Assembly (NCBI GenBank): GCA_003665825.1
Contig: QPFY01000014.1
Coordinates: forward strand, 744,001-808,000
Source of the DNA: Microbotryum silenes-acaulis
Lineage: Eukaryota; Basidiomycota; Microbotryomycetes; Microbotryales; Microbotryaceae
Length of the DNA: 64,000 nt
Reading direction: 5' to 3'
A program made the translations under genes and the position numbers. Of the stretch, positions 33,440 through 45,082 are shown piece by piece. The notes below the pieces were generated by a model. It did no database searches, was not told the DNA's origin, and worked only from the letters and a program-made list of their open reading frames with translations. Positions within the stretch are counted from its first letter, which is position 1; each line of letters starts with the position of its first letter.

Positions 33440-33840
33440 AAGCTGGCCGGTTGCCAAAGGCGACCACTGCAACGGGGGCGCCGAGCGAGTCGAGAGGCGA
33501 GTGCGGTGTGAACCACTCCCTCTTGCCAGAACTAACTACTTTCGCTCGCAACATCCCCTGTTGCTCGCTCGAAACTTCAGATTTTTTGGCTTTCCCGCCC
33601 GCTTCCCCGGTTTGCCTCCCCTTGCTTGCGCTGCCCCGCCGATTTCTTCGCGGGGCCGTGTCGTGGGGGAATTCGCCCCCAAGCCCAAACCAAAGCCATT
33701 TATTATATATTCACTATTCAGATTCATGCGAGATCAACCTCGTTCAGTCGGAGACTGCACGTCGTATTACTTGACCGACACGAGACGCTCGACGCGACGA
33801 CGAGCGACAATAGCGCCCAGCCTATAGCGATGCCACTGGC
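33440..33840 (+). repeat. Dispersed LTR-like repeat, copy on plus strand
   Basis: About 33455-33670 matches the reverse complement of 41800-42010: shared stretches include ggttgccaaaggcgaccac, actactttcgctcgcaaca and cttgcttgcgctgccccgcc. An extra 50 bases after the first stretch are present only here. The edge of the FunK1 duplication (33500) falls inside this repeat. It lies 400 bases before a Copia fragment, so a decayed LTR is possible; termini and target duplication were not found. Confidence 0.6.
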
Positions 33841-34232
33841 TCATGCCAGCGATCCCATCTCCATCGGCGTGGCAGGGGTGACAGCTCCGTCAAGCGATCC
33901 GAAATGAGCATAGCATTGTGCTAGCACACCATACCGCTTGCTTCTTTCAGGGAGCTTTTTCTAAGATTGTCGGAATTAACGCACCGCGGCGCGGGGCGGC
34001 GACCAGTCCCTGAACCTCCAGCGCCCTCTGTAAAGTCACACTCACACAACTATGGCCCGAGGATAGGCAGTACCTCCTACTTAGCCGCAAGGGAAGAAAC
34101 ACCGCAAGACAAGGCTAGAAACTTTAACGGCAAATCCCCGTTTCATTCAAGAGCCAGCCGCGCGTCCCGAAGACACTTCAGGATCCTTGTCGGCGGCCTC
34201 TGCTCCGAAGTCATTGACGCCGTCGCCTGCGC

Positions 34233-35228
34233 GTGAGGCGGACTTCTTTGGCTGACGAGCCCCGCATCTACGAAGTCGAACCTCTACAGGAGTACGAACT
34301 AGTATCTCAACTGCGTGTTCCTGGCTGGGAGCAGATTCCAGCTTTATGGCCTGCTCCCATCCCTGAGGCGGGTCGGGCTTTACGGCCTGCTCTCACTCCC
34401 GAGCCTGGTGTGGCTTTACCGCCAGCGCTGCCTTCACTTCCTCGTTTTCAACGTGCGGACGATGGCGAGGTTGCTCCTATTCCTTTACGAGCTGTCGGCC
34501 CGTTGGCCGAAGGGGTTGAAGACGAAAGAGGACCTATCGATCATCGACACGAGGAGGCTGTTGAGGCTATCGACAGTTACAAAGACGACGACCCTGCGGA
34601 GCGTGATCCACCTCTACCTCCTGACGCTGGTCACGAGTACCGGCCTTATCGTGTCGGTCGCAATCCGGGTCTGCTCGAGAACATTAACGAGGGCAACATT
34701 CTACCGGTTCGCACGCGTACTCAGCGTCGCGTCGCCGCCCTCAGTATTGTGTCCACGCGCAAGGTCCTTCGTCGTGAACCAGAGCTCATCGCGTCGGTTT
34801 CCACTCATCACCCACCGCTTCCCAAGACCTTCAGAGATGCGATGGCTTCGCCCGAGGCCGAGTCCTGGTGCGCTGCGTCGGTCAAGGAACTCAACTCCAT
34901 GGGCTTGCACAAGGTCTTCAAGCTTTCGAGGCCACCTACCGGGGCTCGTGCCCAGGGCTATCGTTGGGTGTTTACTCGGAAGGAAGACGCCGAAGGCAAC
35001 ATCATCAGCTACAAGGCTCGGCTAGTCGTCCAAGGCTTTGCTCCACGACTGGGGCTCGACTACAACAAGACCTTTGCTCCTGTCTCGTCGATCACGACGA
35101 TCTTTGTTCGTCGTCGGCCTTTCTGCCGCTCGTGGACTGATTCTCGAACAGTGGTCCTGACTTCTCGGCGTCGCTACCTCTCTCCTATCGGAAGTCTATC
35201 TTCCGCGCTCGCATGTTTTCTGCGATAG
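34233..35228 (+). pseudogene. Ty1/Copia retrotransposon pol fragment (RVT_2)
   Basis: The frame holds the start of a Copia reverse transcriptase: FRDAMASPEAESWCAA, KELNSMGLHKVFKL, YRWVFTRKEDAEGN, YKARLVVQGFAPRLGLDYNK and TFAPVSSIT. Right after this the expected continuation (VGLSAARGLILEQW) appears in another frame and meets a TGA, so the gene is broken by a frameshift and a stop. The catalytic YVDD region, RNase H, integrase and gag are absent. The upstream half is Pro-rich and resembles the variable spacer between integrase and RT. A dead remnant. Confidence 0.85.
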
Positions 35229-36030
35229 TTGTCAGTGACTGTAAAACGCCAAGAAACGAAACCCGGCAGTAGTGAGCCGGTATAAAAGCTGTCGTCGTGA
35301 TTTGCGGGCTTGAACTCACCACCATGACCATCGGTGCTCGACAAGTCAATATTCAGCTCGGCGTTCATTGCGAGCGCTTGACAGGGGAGACGATGACCCG
35401 CTTGGACTGAGTTGGACGGTCGGCGGGGGCGTGGTCTGGCGTGTCATCTGCCGCACATCAGCAAAGGAAACTACATCAGGCACATGTAATATGCACAAAA
35501 GATACATTCAAGAAGTACTCACGTCGTTCTGGCCGTGCACGCGAATCCTGAGGGGCACGAATCCTGAGGGGCCCTGAGGTTAGACGCCCGTGCCATTTGC
35601 CGGAGGACCTGTCCCTCCAAGCGCGACCCTCGACGGTGCAGACAACCGCACACAGATCACCATCACGGAGGATGGTGTGTGCAAATCGCCCGGGGTGCCC
35701 ATCGACAGTCACGGAGAGTGGTGTCGGATATCTTTCGGCGCACTTGCGACCCGTAAAAAGCCCCTCCCGGACCTCCGCATAAAATCGACTGTAATCGGGC
35801 AGGTCAAGGATGTTCTCCCAAGCGGTTCGCCCCCCTGTGACATCTTCCCAATGACTGCACACACGCTTGTCAGCCCAATCATCAGACGCTGGAGCCTACA
35901 AAAGCAAACATGTAAATTACTACTTACACCTTGGGGGTGATTAACGGGTGGTGGATGAAGACCACCTGCGGCTTCGCCGTTAGGTTTGGGCGTGTTGAAT
36001 GCGGATCGCTGGCGGATGAGGATGAGAAAG
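35229..36030. other. Stretch without a recognised gene
   Basis: Short frames on both strands (for example 35476-35862, minus) show no domain I recognise. A short tandem phrase (cgaatcctgaggggc) occurs at 35539-35570. Probably decayed element sequence. Confidence 0.4.
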
Positions 36031-36039
36031 GGGAAGGAG

Positions 36040-37740
36040 TCAAGTTTCTGTCTGTGCAACGAATTCAAATACAAACAGATGGGAGGTACCACAGCTTACA
36101 TTGACCGCTCCCCAAGTTCTACGCCGTTGCCGCATGTTCAGAAACAAGGATCGCTTGGACATGCCCTGACTCGGAGTCGCAAGCGCCTCGGACGTCACGA
36201 GCTCGAGGCCGATCTCGCGGATCAAATGCTCCGGCTGCTGCCTTTCCGGAGGCAAGTGCTCGCGACTGAACACACAAACGTGGATCAACCACTCCAACAT
36301 TCGTTTCACCTCCCCTTGCCTCACAATCATCGGTCGACACTTGTCTAGTTCGGTCAAATCGGCTTTAACTTCGCCGGCGCCGCAAAACAATACGCACATG
36401 GCACTGTCGGCTAATTACTCGACTGACATCGGAAGAATGTCCGTGAACGCGGCAGTATTCTGAGTGAAAAGTAAGGTATTTCCCCGAGTACACTTTTGCT
36501 GCGCCTTTGGGTCGCCGAACTTTGTAATCTTGTAGACGATTTTATAGGCGCGGGCCCGGGCAGTGACCAACAGTTCGAGCCTGCTGACTTGCACCTGAGA
36601 AACAACCCTTGACATCTGGAGGCAGATGATCGATGGCCCGGTAAAGACGATTACTCAATGAACGAGCGGGCTTAGTAGGCGCAGCTTTACAGGTAAAGAG
36701 ACTTTGATAACAGCCGAGGCAAAGCGAACACTGGACGACGGACTCGTCCGTGGCGAAGGAGATGGCTGGCTCTCTGGGTCGTTCCACCGATGTAGACCAC
36801 GCGGATCAATGATTGCAGCACGCCATTCCTCGAAATCATACGTTGTAGGCCGCAAGTCAGAGCGCAAATGAACATCTGTGAGCACCTCCAGGATGCCGCG
36901 ATCTCTGCACTTGAGATCGCTCCGATCCGCGACCCACTGCCAGTGCCTCGTGCCCGAAGACCCTCTCAGAGCAAACCAAGCAGCAGAAAACGAAAATTGG
37001 CATCTGTGAAACACTGATTCCATTCGGCACGGATCTCAGCTTGGAGCCGGGCGGACGCAGGAGTATAGGGCGAGGACCGCTCAGCCGGCGAAGCTGGCCC
37101 CGCGGTTCGGCGAAGCCGTGTCTAGCCGTGTGTCGTCGTCAGGGCGGCTGTCATTGTTGGTCGCCGCTCGTCGTCTGTTCTGAGTCGCATTCTCTGTCAA
37201 TGACCTTTTCTCTCGTTCACAAATCGTCTTGGTCAGTTCTGCTTGACACGACTCCAATGTTTTGTGCCGGTAGACCGTGTGGCGGGGTACGCAATGCCGT
37301 CGAGGGACCAGAACGTCATTGGCTGTGCTTCACTTGAAGATGTAGCCACTCTCACATGCTGGACAACTATCAGTGCATGAAGACAATATAATACGCAAAA
37401 ACAGTTCTCTAGCCCTTGATCGCCGAAGAGAGTAGCTTTGCAAGTTGTGAGTCTGACAAAGAATCTGCAGTTGTTCCAAACGAAGTTTGACGTTGGACAA
37501 GACGAGCTGTCGCAATGAGCACCTGATCACTAGATCGTCGTCAAGCGACTGTGAGGCACCAAATCTGTTCGGTCCATAATAAGCGTACTGTACTCGTTCG
37601 CCATGTTGGCACGAGCAACTGCCTGTTGTCAAGCCAAGCTCCGAGATGCTGTCTAATGACTCGGCGTCGGGAGGCACGACTAAGACACGTGAACTGGGAG
37701 AGATCGACATCGCCGCAGGGTGGGTGGATACAAATGCCAC
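36040..37740 (-). pseudogene. Diverged ORF series with Cys motifs, possibly Helitron-associated
   Basis: Three minus-strand stretches (37740-37330, 37023-36655 with an overlapping frame at 36787-36542, and 36399-36040) look coding by residue pattern. They hold HNLQSYSLRRSRARELFLRI followed by CTDSCPACESG, then VVQCSLCLGCYQSLFTC, then LDKCRPMIVRQGEVKRMLEW. The last resembles the DUF6570-type segment found with basidiomycete Helitrons (an RP-V-R-V-x-x-x-L-x-W-L pattern), but this rests on memory of the pattern only. Frames do not join cleanly, so I call it a relic of unknown product. Confidence 0.3.
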
Positions 37741-38900
37741 TTGATACCACTGACTGGTGTGTCGGACCGACTGAGCACCGTTCGTGACTGATGAACTACT
37801 CCACGGTGCTCCGAGGAGGGCTGTACCATGAGCTACTGAGATGTTGATGTTCGCACACAGCTATCAGACGAGCCGAAGCGCACGCTTACAGGACTTTGCA
37901 CTCCGTACCGTTCGCCGCCGTTCCGCGCCGGCTCGCGCCGGTCTCTGCAGCTCTGTGCCAGCTCGTGCCGGCTGACTGCCGGCTGCTGGCCTTGCGCGCG
38001 GGCCTGTGCCGTAGCCGCCCCCCGCCAACGAAGTAATGTTGAGATCGTCGTCAATTTCCCAAGCTCGCGCCCCCCAATTTTCCTTGCATAAACCTTCAGC
38101 TCTAAAGAAAAGAGCTTCAGGGATAATGAAGCATTAGATCCAGCCGCATTACTACCTTTACTGCCTCTTTATTCAACAGAAAGGTGAGTTAAATGTGCCT
38201 AAAATCGCTGTTTTTGACCTGTGGTGGATGTACCAGCATACTGTATTTTTCGCGCCGGTCGAACGAACCTACAGCGTTCCCAGTATTATCCTTCACTTTT
38301 CCGTTGACGTAAAACAGTGTTTACACCTATACTGTATTTAATGGATGTGAAGCGCGTGGCTTTACATGACATTGCTTCTACAGCAGAGCTCCGCCTGACG
38401 CGCGGGGTGAGGGCTGGCGTATGTCACGTGATGCGGCACGCCTGCGGTGTCAGTGTCATTCCGGCAGCCGACCAGCGGCATTAGGGGCTCAACAACAAAT
38501 GACACCCCGTAAATAATCCCGCGCCACTTCCTCGAACCTTTTATTTTTCCCTCCCACTCTCATCAGCTTTTGATGACACTCATTCAAGGAGAAACCCTTG
38601 GCACTATGCCTCGGTCTCAAGGTCGCCTGAGGGAGGGCCATCCGGCAGCCTTGCTCCGCTGCTCGACCCTCCCCTTCGCCCCGCTCCGATCAGCAGAATC
38701 AGCCCTCCGCGCGTCATGAAAACCCAACCGATCTTGGTATTGCGACACGTATACGAGCCTGCTGTGCAGCTGTGCAGAACGGACAGCGTGGTCAGCGCGA
38801 TGGCCGACCCGACGCTGAACGCAACCCTCACGCCCTACCACCACGTGCACCTCTTTTAGCTGCGGGACAAGGCCAGCGGAGACCCCGCAGGGCTAGAATC
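37741..38900. other. Stretch without a recognised gene, locally AT-richer
   Basis: Includes a run of gctcgtgccgg-like short repeats at 37915-37985 and an AT-richer part at 38085-38400. No domain, RNA gene or clear terminal repeat was found. It may include the 5' end of the Helitron that follows. Confidence 0.4.
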
Positions 38901-38953
38901 GCGCTCAAACCACTCAAGCCCCACGTTTCGATCCGCGACTACCTCGGCCCCAG

Positions 38954-41467
38954 ATGGCCGTGTGCACCCACTGCAAGGCTCGACACTGGAAGTGCGAAAG
39001 GACGAAGTCGACCGAACACTTTAGCACGTGCTGCTCGCAGGGCAAGGTGCAGCTGCCTCCCCTGCCCAGCCCAATGCCGAGTATCGACAGCAACTTGAAG
39101 GCTCGGATAGCGGTCAGTTGCTCCGTCCAACAACATTCGTCTGCAGTAGACCCACATGCTGGACTGTGCGACAATCTTCTCACGCGCACAGAAGCTAAAG
39201 CATTCCGCGAGAACGCCCGGTCGTACAACAACGCGTTGTCGTTCACTTCGCTCGCTGCTCACTTCGACCAGACACGACTGTGCACTCTTGGGCCCCCCGT
39301 ACTTCGCGTGTTTGGTCGCCTCTATCATCCACTCGGCGCCCTGATCCCTGTCGTAAATCAACGCCCAGCCTTTGCTCAGACATGGCTCATCGACCCGGCC
39401 GAGGCCACCGACACTCGACTTGGGACCCGGCGGGGCAGACAGTCGCATACAAAGATCTACTTTGACCAAGTTCGAGCCCATGTTGCGTGGCGGCAATCGC
39501 TTTGTGAGGGAGTTCGCATCGGCCAAAGCTCGCGCAGGTTGGGATACGGCCAAAGAGAGGGTCCTGCGCCTCTGCCTACCACGAGGCCGAGACCGACGCA
39601 CCCACAACCTTCCTACGTCGAGCACGGAGATGGCAATGCATATCTGCGATTCCGACACCAACACGGGAGATCGTGGACCGCAAGACCTTATTCTTGAGGT
39701 GCACGATGTTCGATGTCCCGACGGTCGGCCCAAGTACCAAGTCGTTAGCTCGCTCTATCCGTCCGCGATGCCTCTCCGCTCGTTACCCACTACTATTCCC
39801 TGCGGGGGAAGATGGCTTCCACCCCAACATTCCTCTTTGCGGGTTCCACCAAGCTGGGCCGCCGATCGCCAGCAACCGAGAGCAGATCGACAGTGGTGTC
39901 CAATTGCGCGAGCTAGTTGCCGGTCTTGGTCCGGATGAAGAAGGCGAAGAGGAGGACGAAGACCACGACGATGAGGATGACGACGGCGAGGAAGGGGACG
40001 AAGAGAATGGTGAAGGTGAAGGTAAGCGTCTTCGGCTCTTTACCATGTGTTCCATTCTGTTGAAACGCGAGCACAGACTGACGTAGAATGTTTGAACATC
40101 TAGCACGAAGGCCAAGGAAAAGGGGTCGAGGTGAATCAACCCGAGTCTCGCGTTCACAATTCTTTGCGTACTACTTGCACGAACGCGACGACTACTTTTC
40201 AATCCCGCATTGCACTCGAGCTCGTAATCGACGGATACTCCCAAGTCGAGATCGATCGACTCAACTATATCCGGTTTCATCAAGGATATCCTGCGCCTCA
40301 CCACGGCCCAAGGCACCACCGACGCTGCCATTGCCACCGGCTTGACCCCGAATCAAATTGGACGTTCGGTGATTTTGGGCTCGACGTTCAAGAATAGCCC
40401 GCGGGAGATCACACAGCGTTTCCTAGATGCGATGGCGTGCGTTGTCAAACATGGAAAGCTTCGCTGCTCATCACGGTGACGTGCAACCCCGAATGGCCGG
40501 AAATCAAGGCTGCACTGGGGCCGAACGACGAAGCATGCAACCGTCCGGATCTCCTTGCACGAGTGTTTGAAGCCAAGTTGAACCGACTCTGCGACGACGT
40601 TTTTGGCATCCAGCAACGTGCAGGCTGTTTCGGCGTCGTTCTGACGCATGCACACGTTATCGAGTATCAGAAGCGGGGCCTGCCGCATGCCCATATCCTT
40701 ATCCTCATCACCCTCGCGCCGGACGAACATCCTTTGTCGAGGGAAACGATCGACAAGATGATCTCGGCCGAGATACCCGATCCTTTGTGCTATCCTGAAC
40801 TCCACGAGACTCGCAGTACGTTTGGTTCCCCTCTTTCAACCGACCAACCGATAATAAGACTACCTTCTATTCGTTTCGCAGCTGTCTGATTACCTGCTGT
40901 TCGCGGAAGGTCAAAGAACCGCCGAAGGTTTGATCAATTTTGTCTACCCCGGTCGAAGGACCGTGAAGAAGGAGTCCCTCGACGACCTGAATCAGCTGTA
41001 CTCGCGTCCGGCGGATCCCTGTCGTTCTTCTTCGCAATCTCAGCCCAGGCGCAGGCCTCTGCAACGGTACTCGCCTTATCGTCTTCGCGCAAGATCGCGA
41101 GTCATTCAAGCCGTCATCTTGACCGGAGATCGAGCGGGCACCACGGCGGTCTTCATCCCTTCCGTGCGACTTGAGACCTAGCAGTCGCCAACTTGGTTGC
41201 ACTATGCGCCGGCTCCAATTCCCGCTTCGAGTTGCCTTGGCCATGACGATCAATCAAGCCCAAGGTCAATCACTCGATCGCGTTGGCGTCGATCTCTCCC
41301 TGCATCCCGTCTTCACTCACGGGCAGCTGTATGTGGCAATGTCTCGAGTCATGAGTGTTGGCGACCCCGCCCATGATGACAACGACCTACAAGCCGTGAC
41401 CCCAAACCCAGTATTCCGCTTTGTTCTGAGGGCGATGAGTTCGCATTGTGTGTTTCGCCTCCACTGA
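38954..41467 (+). pseudogene. Helitron Rep-helicase pseudogene
   Basis: Coding pieces by frame: 38954-39490, then about 39450-39660 in another frame, 39673-40086, 40140-40270 across two frames, 40300-40810, and 41060-41467 with one shift near 41180. Each join needs a frameshift or a lost intron. The largest loss is internal, between ELHETR (about 40812) and SDYLLFAEGQRTAEGL (about 40885) and onward, where several hundred residues of Rep and helicase are gone. Confidence 0.85.
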
Positions 41468-41474
41468 TGTAAAC

Positions 41475-41532
41475 CGTTCAGGTCTCCTGCTATTTGAATT
41501 TCAGCCTCCCGTTAATCTAACGGGTTCCCCCC
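41475..41532 (+). repeat. Helitron 3'-end-like palindrome, unit 1
   Basis: The unit runs gtctcctgctatttgaattt, then a short spacer, then the palindrome cccgttaatctaacggg and ttccc. Related units lie at 41668-41735 (+) and 49966-50035 (-, where it abuts FunK1 copy 2). The 7-bp perfect stem with a 3-base loop right after the helicase stop codon is what a Helitron 3' end looks like. The exact CTRR terminus is not certain. Confidence 0.55.
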
Positions 41533-41539
41533 CCCCCCC

Positions 41540-41576
<37 letters not shown>
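41527..41576 (+). repeat. C21-T29 homopolymer pair
   Basis: 21 C followed directly by 29 T, then an AT-rich stretch of about 70 bases. Possibly a real low-complexity insertion at the Helitron end, or an assembly artefact. Confidence 0.9.
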
Positions 41577-41583
<7 letters not shown>

Positions 41584-41667
41584 CTACATCTACATATATT
41601 TACATTATTTTATTTATTTTTATTTTTTATTGTATAAATACCCCCTGCTGAAACCATGTATGTATAC

Positions 41668-41735
41668 TACTGTTCAATTCTCCTGCTAGTTTGCTTTGAA
41701 TATCCCCCTTCATTAAACGGGTTCCCACTGGGTTA
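41668..41735 (+). repeat. Helitron 3'-end-like repeat, unit 2
   Basis: Second copy of the unit (ctgttcaattctcctgctag, then aaacgggttcccactggg), with a weakened palindrome. It shares the ttcccactgg tail with the copy at 49966-50035. Confidence 0.5.
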
Positions 41736-41789
41736 TTTGACCTCTGACATACCTCTGATATACTGTTCAATTCTACTGCTATTTGAGTT

Positions 41790-42020
41790 CTGAGCTTGGG
41801 GGCGGCTTTCCCCACAACGCGGCTCCGCGAAGAAACCGGCGGGGCAGCGCAAGCAAGGGGCGAGGCAAAACCGGGAAGGCGGGCGGGAAAGCAAAAAGTT
41901 CGAAGTTCCGAGCGAGCAACAGGCTATGTTGCGAGCGAAAGTAGTTGGTTCTAGTAAGAGGGCGCACCCGGTGGTCGCCTTTGGCAACCGGCCGGGACAG
42001 GCTAGGACAGGCCAGGACGA
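41790..42020 (-). repeat. Dispersed LTR-like repeat, inverted copy
   Basis: Reverse complement of the repeat at 33455-33670, about 80 percent alike by eye. The two copies are 8 kb apart in opposite orientation and flank the Copia and Helitron relics. Confidence 0.7.
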
Positions 42021-42029
42021 CTGGCATGG

Positions 42030-44103
42030 AGCCGCTAGGACTAGGAGCCGCTCAGAGCCGCTCTGAGCCTGAGGGGCTTGCAGTTGCGCCCTCACCCAGC
42101 TTTCGCGGCTCCGGCTCTCCTCAGCTCGCTCTTGATCGAGGTCACTGGAGGGCGGTTGCTCTCTCTCGCTTCGGCCAACCGGTCTCGGGCGTCGATCCTA
42201 CACCTCTGGTTCGATTCGATCAAACTCTTCTCTACTTTTCCCAACAATCCGGATGGCCCCTGGTGCGCCTGTCGAGGAGAAGAAGCCTGCGACCATGAGT
42301 TGGGATGCAGCAACGCTCGAGACGCAGAGTCGAATGTCGTCCGGAGGCAAGTCTTGCCTCATTGTCCTCCTTGGGAGAACGCGATGCTGACTCTGGTAGT
42401 GCTCGCACAGCACGATACCTTGCTCCAGAGTCTCCGCCGCGCCGGACACGCCGCTCGCAAAACAGCTGGTTGAATGGAGTCGGTCGGCGGCGAAACAGGA
42501 CGTGCGCAGGTGATGATCTCCATGCACGCAGTTGAGCGAGGAAGGAAGCTGTTCGTCGGAGGTGCTGCCTGTGGTGCAGCTTGCAGCGGCGAGCTCCTGG
42601 GTGTGAGTCGTCGAGCTTGGGAAAGTGCGCCCGTCTTGCCCTTCTTGCAGAGTCGTCGCCCACACCTGGCTGACACGCGCTTTGCCTTGTTGAGGCAGGC
42701 AGTGCCGTCCCCAGAAGTGGGATCGCGTCGGGTCGCTCGATCTCCAGGCCTCGCTTCATCCACTTCGTCATCGATCGCTTGGTCGCCTCTTTTGCCGCCT
42801 CGTTGGCGTGCTCTTTGCCTTCCATTGCGCCACGTTCTGTGGCTCATTCGGTGGAACTTGATCGAAGGCCCCGCGAGCTGAAATGCTCTTGCTCGTCGGC
42901 ATCTTGAATCGACGACCGTGCAGAACGTTTCGCCGCAGGAGTCGCCGTCGGCAGGCGTCGCGGTGCCGACTCCGCCGCCGCTGCTGGAACGAGCGCCGTC
43001 GACAATGCTGGGCGAACACAGCGGTTCGGGGAGCAGCTTGCCAAGGTCGGGATCCAGCTCGAGGCATTCAAGACGGCAATACAGGCCGATTTTGGGCAGC
43101 TCAAAGACTGGAATCGACGAGGAAGCGAAGATCCGAGAGCAGCAGACCACAACGCGTCTTTCAGCCGAACGTGCGCAGGCTCAACCCGATGCGAAGCTGC
43201 CACTGAAGCCGCCACCGCCACTGTTGCCTCCACTGCTACCACTTCGTCGGCCCCTGCTTCCGCCGAAGGTCGATGTCGATGCGCTCTTTGCGGGCAAGCT
43301 CAAGGAGCTCGAAGCAGGTCCACTCGCTTCGCAACAACCAGCAACCCAAGCCGCGGTGACGGAGGCGCTTGCCGGACAGGCGACCGAAAATGAGGCACGC
43401 GTTGCGACACGGGTGCGGGAGACGCGCAACGACATGTCAGGGAGAGTGCATCAAAAAGGGTAGACTGATGACGGCGCTCAAGAAGACGGTCGAGACCAAG
43501 CTCAAAGCGTGCGATGTCAAGCTCAAGGGCCGCGCACGGACTTGTCCAGGCGGACGGGGACCCCTTTGCCTGATACGAACGCCAGTCTCGTTGCGGTTGA
43601 TTCCGCCCCTTCATCGCCTGCACTTGCACCTGCACCAGCAGCCGCACCGGCGACACCTACACTCGCTCTCAAGGCGACCTCACCGGCGCGAGGTGGTGCT
43701 GCCGCGGGGCGCGGTGCAATCGGACGCCGAGGGAAAGGACGAGGCGCAGCCGCTGCGGGCGCATCGCCGAGTCGACCGGGAGCCGCCACTGCTTCGGAGA
43801 TTCCTTCGAAGTTTTCGATTCGTGGCATCATGGGTACGGCTGCGGCGCCAGCGACACCACCGGCTTCGACACCAGGCGGTGTTTTGGGACGGTTGATGGG
43901 CGGCGCGCTCGGTGGGAAAACGAGGGAGGGACGATGGTGCTTCGGGCGGATGGGAAACGACAGAAGCAAGGCGAAGGAGAGGGAGGTGAGAGATGGAGGA
44001 AGGGGATGGAGGTGTGCTTTCGTACTGACCCGTGATCGACGTGCGGTTCGTTCGGATACACTGGTCATCATCCCGGACCATGAATGTTGGGCTTGCTTTT
44101 GAC
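42030..44103. other. Coding-like but broken stretch, product unknown
   Basis: On the plus strand, Ala/Pro/Gln-rich segments with heptad-like patterns (RFGEQLAKVGIQLEAFKTAI, VDVDALFAGKLKELEAG, MTALKKTVETKLKACDVKL) and a Gly/Arg/Ala-rich tail (GRGAIGRRGKGRGAAAAG) appear in three different frames between 42990 and 43960. No start, splice pattern or single frame joins them. I read this as a decayed gene for a coiled-coil protein or captured gene pieces. I do not name it. Confidence 0.35.
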
Positions 44104-45080
44104 GAGATGTCAAGACGGGTTGGGCGGCGGAGGAAGGAGTGGAGGCATTGTTGGAGCTCGACGACGACGACGACGACGGGGAGGAAGTTGGGTTGGAAAC
44201 GGCGTGACATCGTGTTTGCTCAGGTATGAAGTTTTAAGATCGTGAAATACCATGTTTTTTTAGTTTGGCTTTCGACCTCTCGATGTGTGCACGGCATGGG
44301 AGAATCGGTGTATCAGGTCCATCACCGTGTTCTCCTCGGTAGAGCTTCCGAAGTGGGCTTTCTTCCACAACAACTATGATGGCGTCGATCGCGCTTCTGC
44401 AGTGCAAGACGAGCTTTCGGTTGGTCACGTGCCGTGTAACACCGAAATACTTTGTGGGGCACCACAGCATCCAGGAGATTTTCGCAAGGCCGACTCGGAG
44501 TCGTCGTCGTCGTCTAGTCGAGCGCAGTCTTGGCACCAGATTATGGCTGGTGCGCGTTGTGTGTTGGGTCAACAGAACAGCATTGCATTTTAAATTAGAA
44601 GATCCGATTGTGTTTCCCCCGATCTGTCTGGTGACCGCGCATCGGCCTCACTCATACTAGGGCGTCGGTCCATGCATCCGCCGCCATGGCCGTGCTCGCT
44701 ATTTTCAGGAAGAGACGTGTTCAACACCGTGCGAAGATTGCTAGTATAGCAAGCTTGAGCTGATGCTGCACAGAGCTGTCAGCTTGTGACGTGTGCACTG
44801 CAGTGCAGTCGAAAGTTGGACGTTTTCGCGTGCGCCGCCCGGATCGACGCTACTTCGGCGGAATGATCCGAGGTTGGTAGACCACTGCAGTCTGAAGTTC
44901 CGACGCATGCTCCATACGAGCATCGTCTTAGCTTTTTAGCATGGTCGGGCTCTTTTCTCAGTTCATGAATGTCAGGATGATACAGCCTCGCCGTGCTGGT
45001 GGATCGTCCAACTGTCCGAGCCGTCCCATCCGTCCTTCCCGGGCCAGCGATCGGGATCGCGCCGCTACGCGTCCCTGCCT
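44104..45080. other. Stretch without a recognised gene
   Basis: A short GAC repeat at about 44160-44178 and scattered small frames. No domain, RNA gene or terminal repeat recognised. Confidence 0.4.
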
Positions 45081-45082
45081 GG

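Larger units (their letters stand above)
30400..33500. repeat. Segmental duplication, copy 1 (3,101 bp, FunK1 gene)
   Basis: Identical in length and order to 50041-53141, at a constant offset of 19,641, same orientation, no indels. I count 15 base differences, all between 30877 and 31112. The right edge ends at gagaggcga in both copies, after which the sequences diverge. Contents: the FunK1 coding region, its upstream 400 bases, and about 340 bases behind its stop codon, including a Helitron replicase fragment. Confidence 0.95.
38954..41535 (+). mobile_element. Decayed Helitron (Rep-helicase relic)
   Basis: A rolling-circle DNA transposon remnant. It starts with the zinc-like N-terminus (CTHCKARHWKCER, FSTCCSQGKVQLP, NARSYNNALSFTS). 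It continues through RYPLLFPAGEDGFHPNIPL, YYLHERDDYFSI, the Helitron_like_N block (TCNPEWPEI, EYQKRGLPHAHILI with the HUH-type histidines) and finally the PIF1-like helicase end ([33 protein letters not shown]). Frames change at least four times. Between about 40810 and 41090 the Rep tyrosines and helicase Walker motifs are missing, replaced by a short join. Just past the last stop, a palindrome (cccgttaatctaacggg, 41513-41529) fits a Helitron 3' hairpin. It is not autonomous. Confidence 0.88.

Noticed and set aside
33132..33827. Plus-strand 231-aa frame over the FunK1 upstream region
   Set aside because: Crosses the end of the duplication and changes sequence there; no domain.
44235..44600. 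Possible small gene around 44234-44660
   Set aside because: Frames on both strands are short and have no homology, start context or splice pattern.
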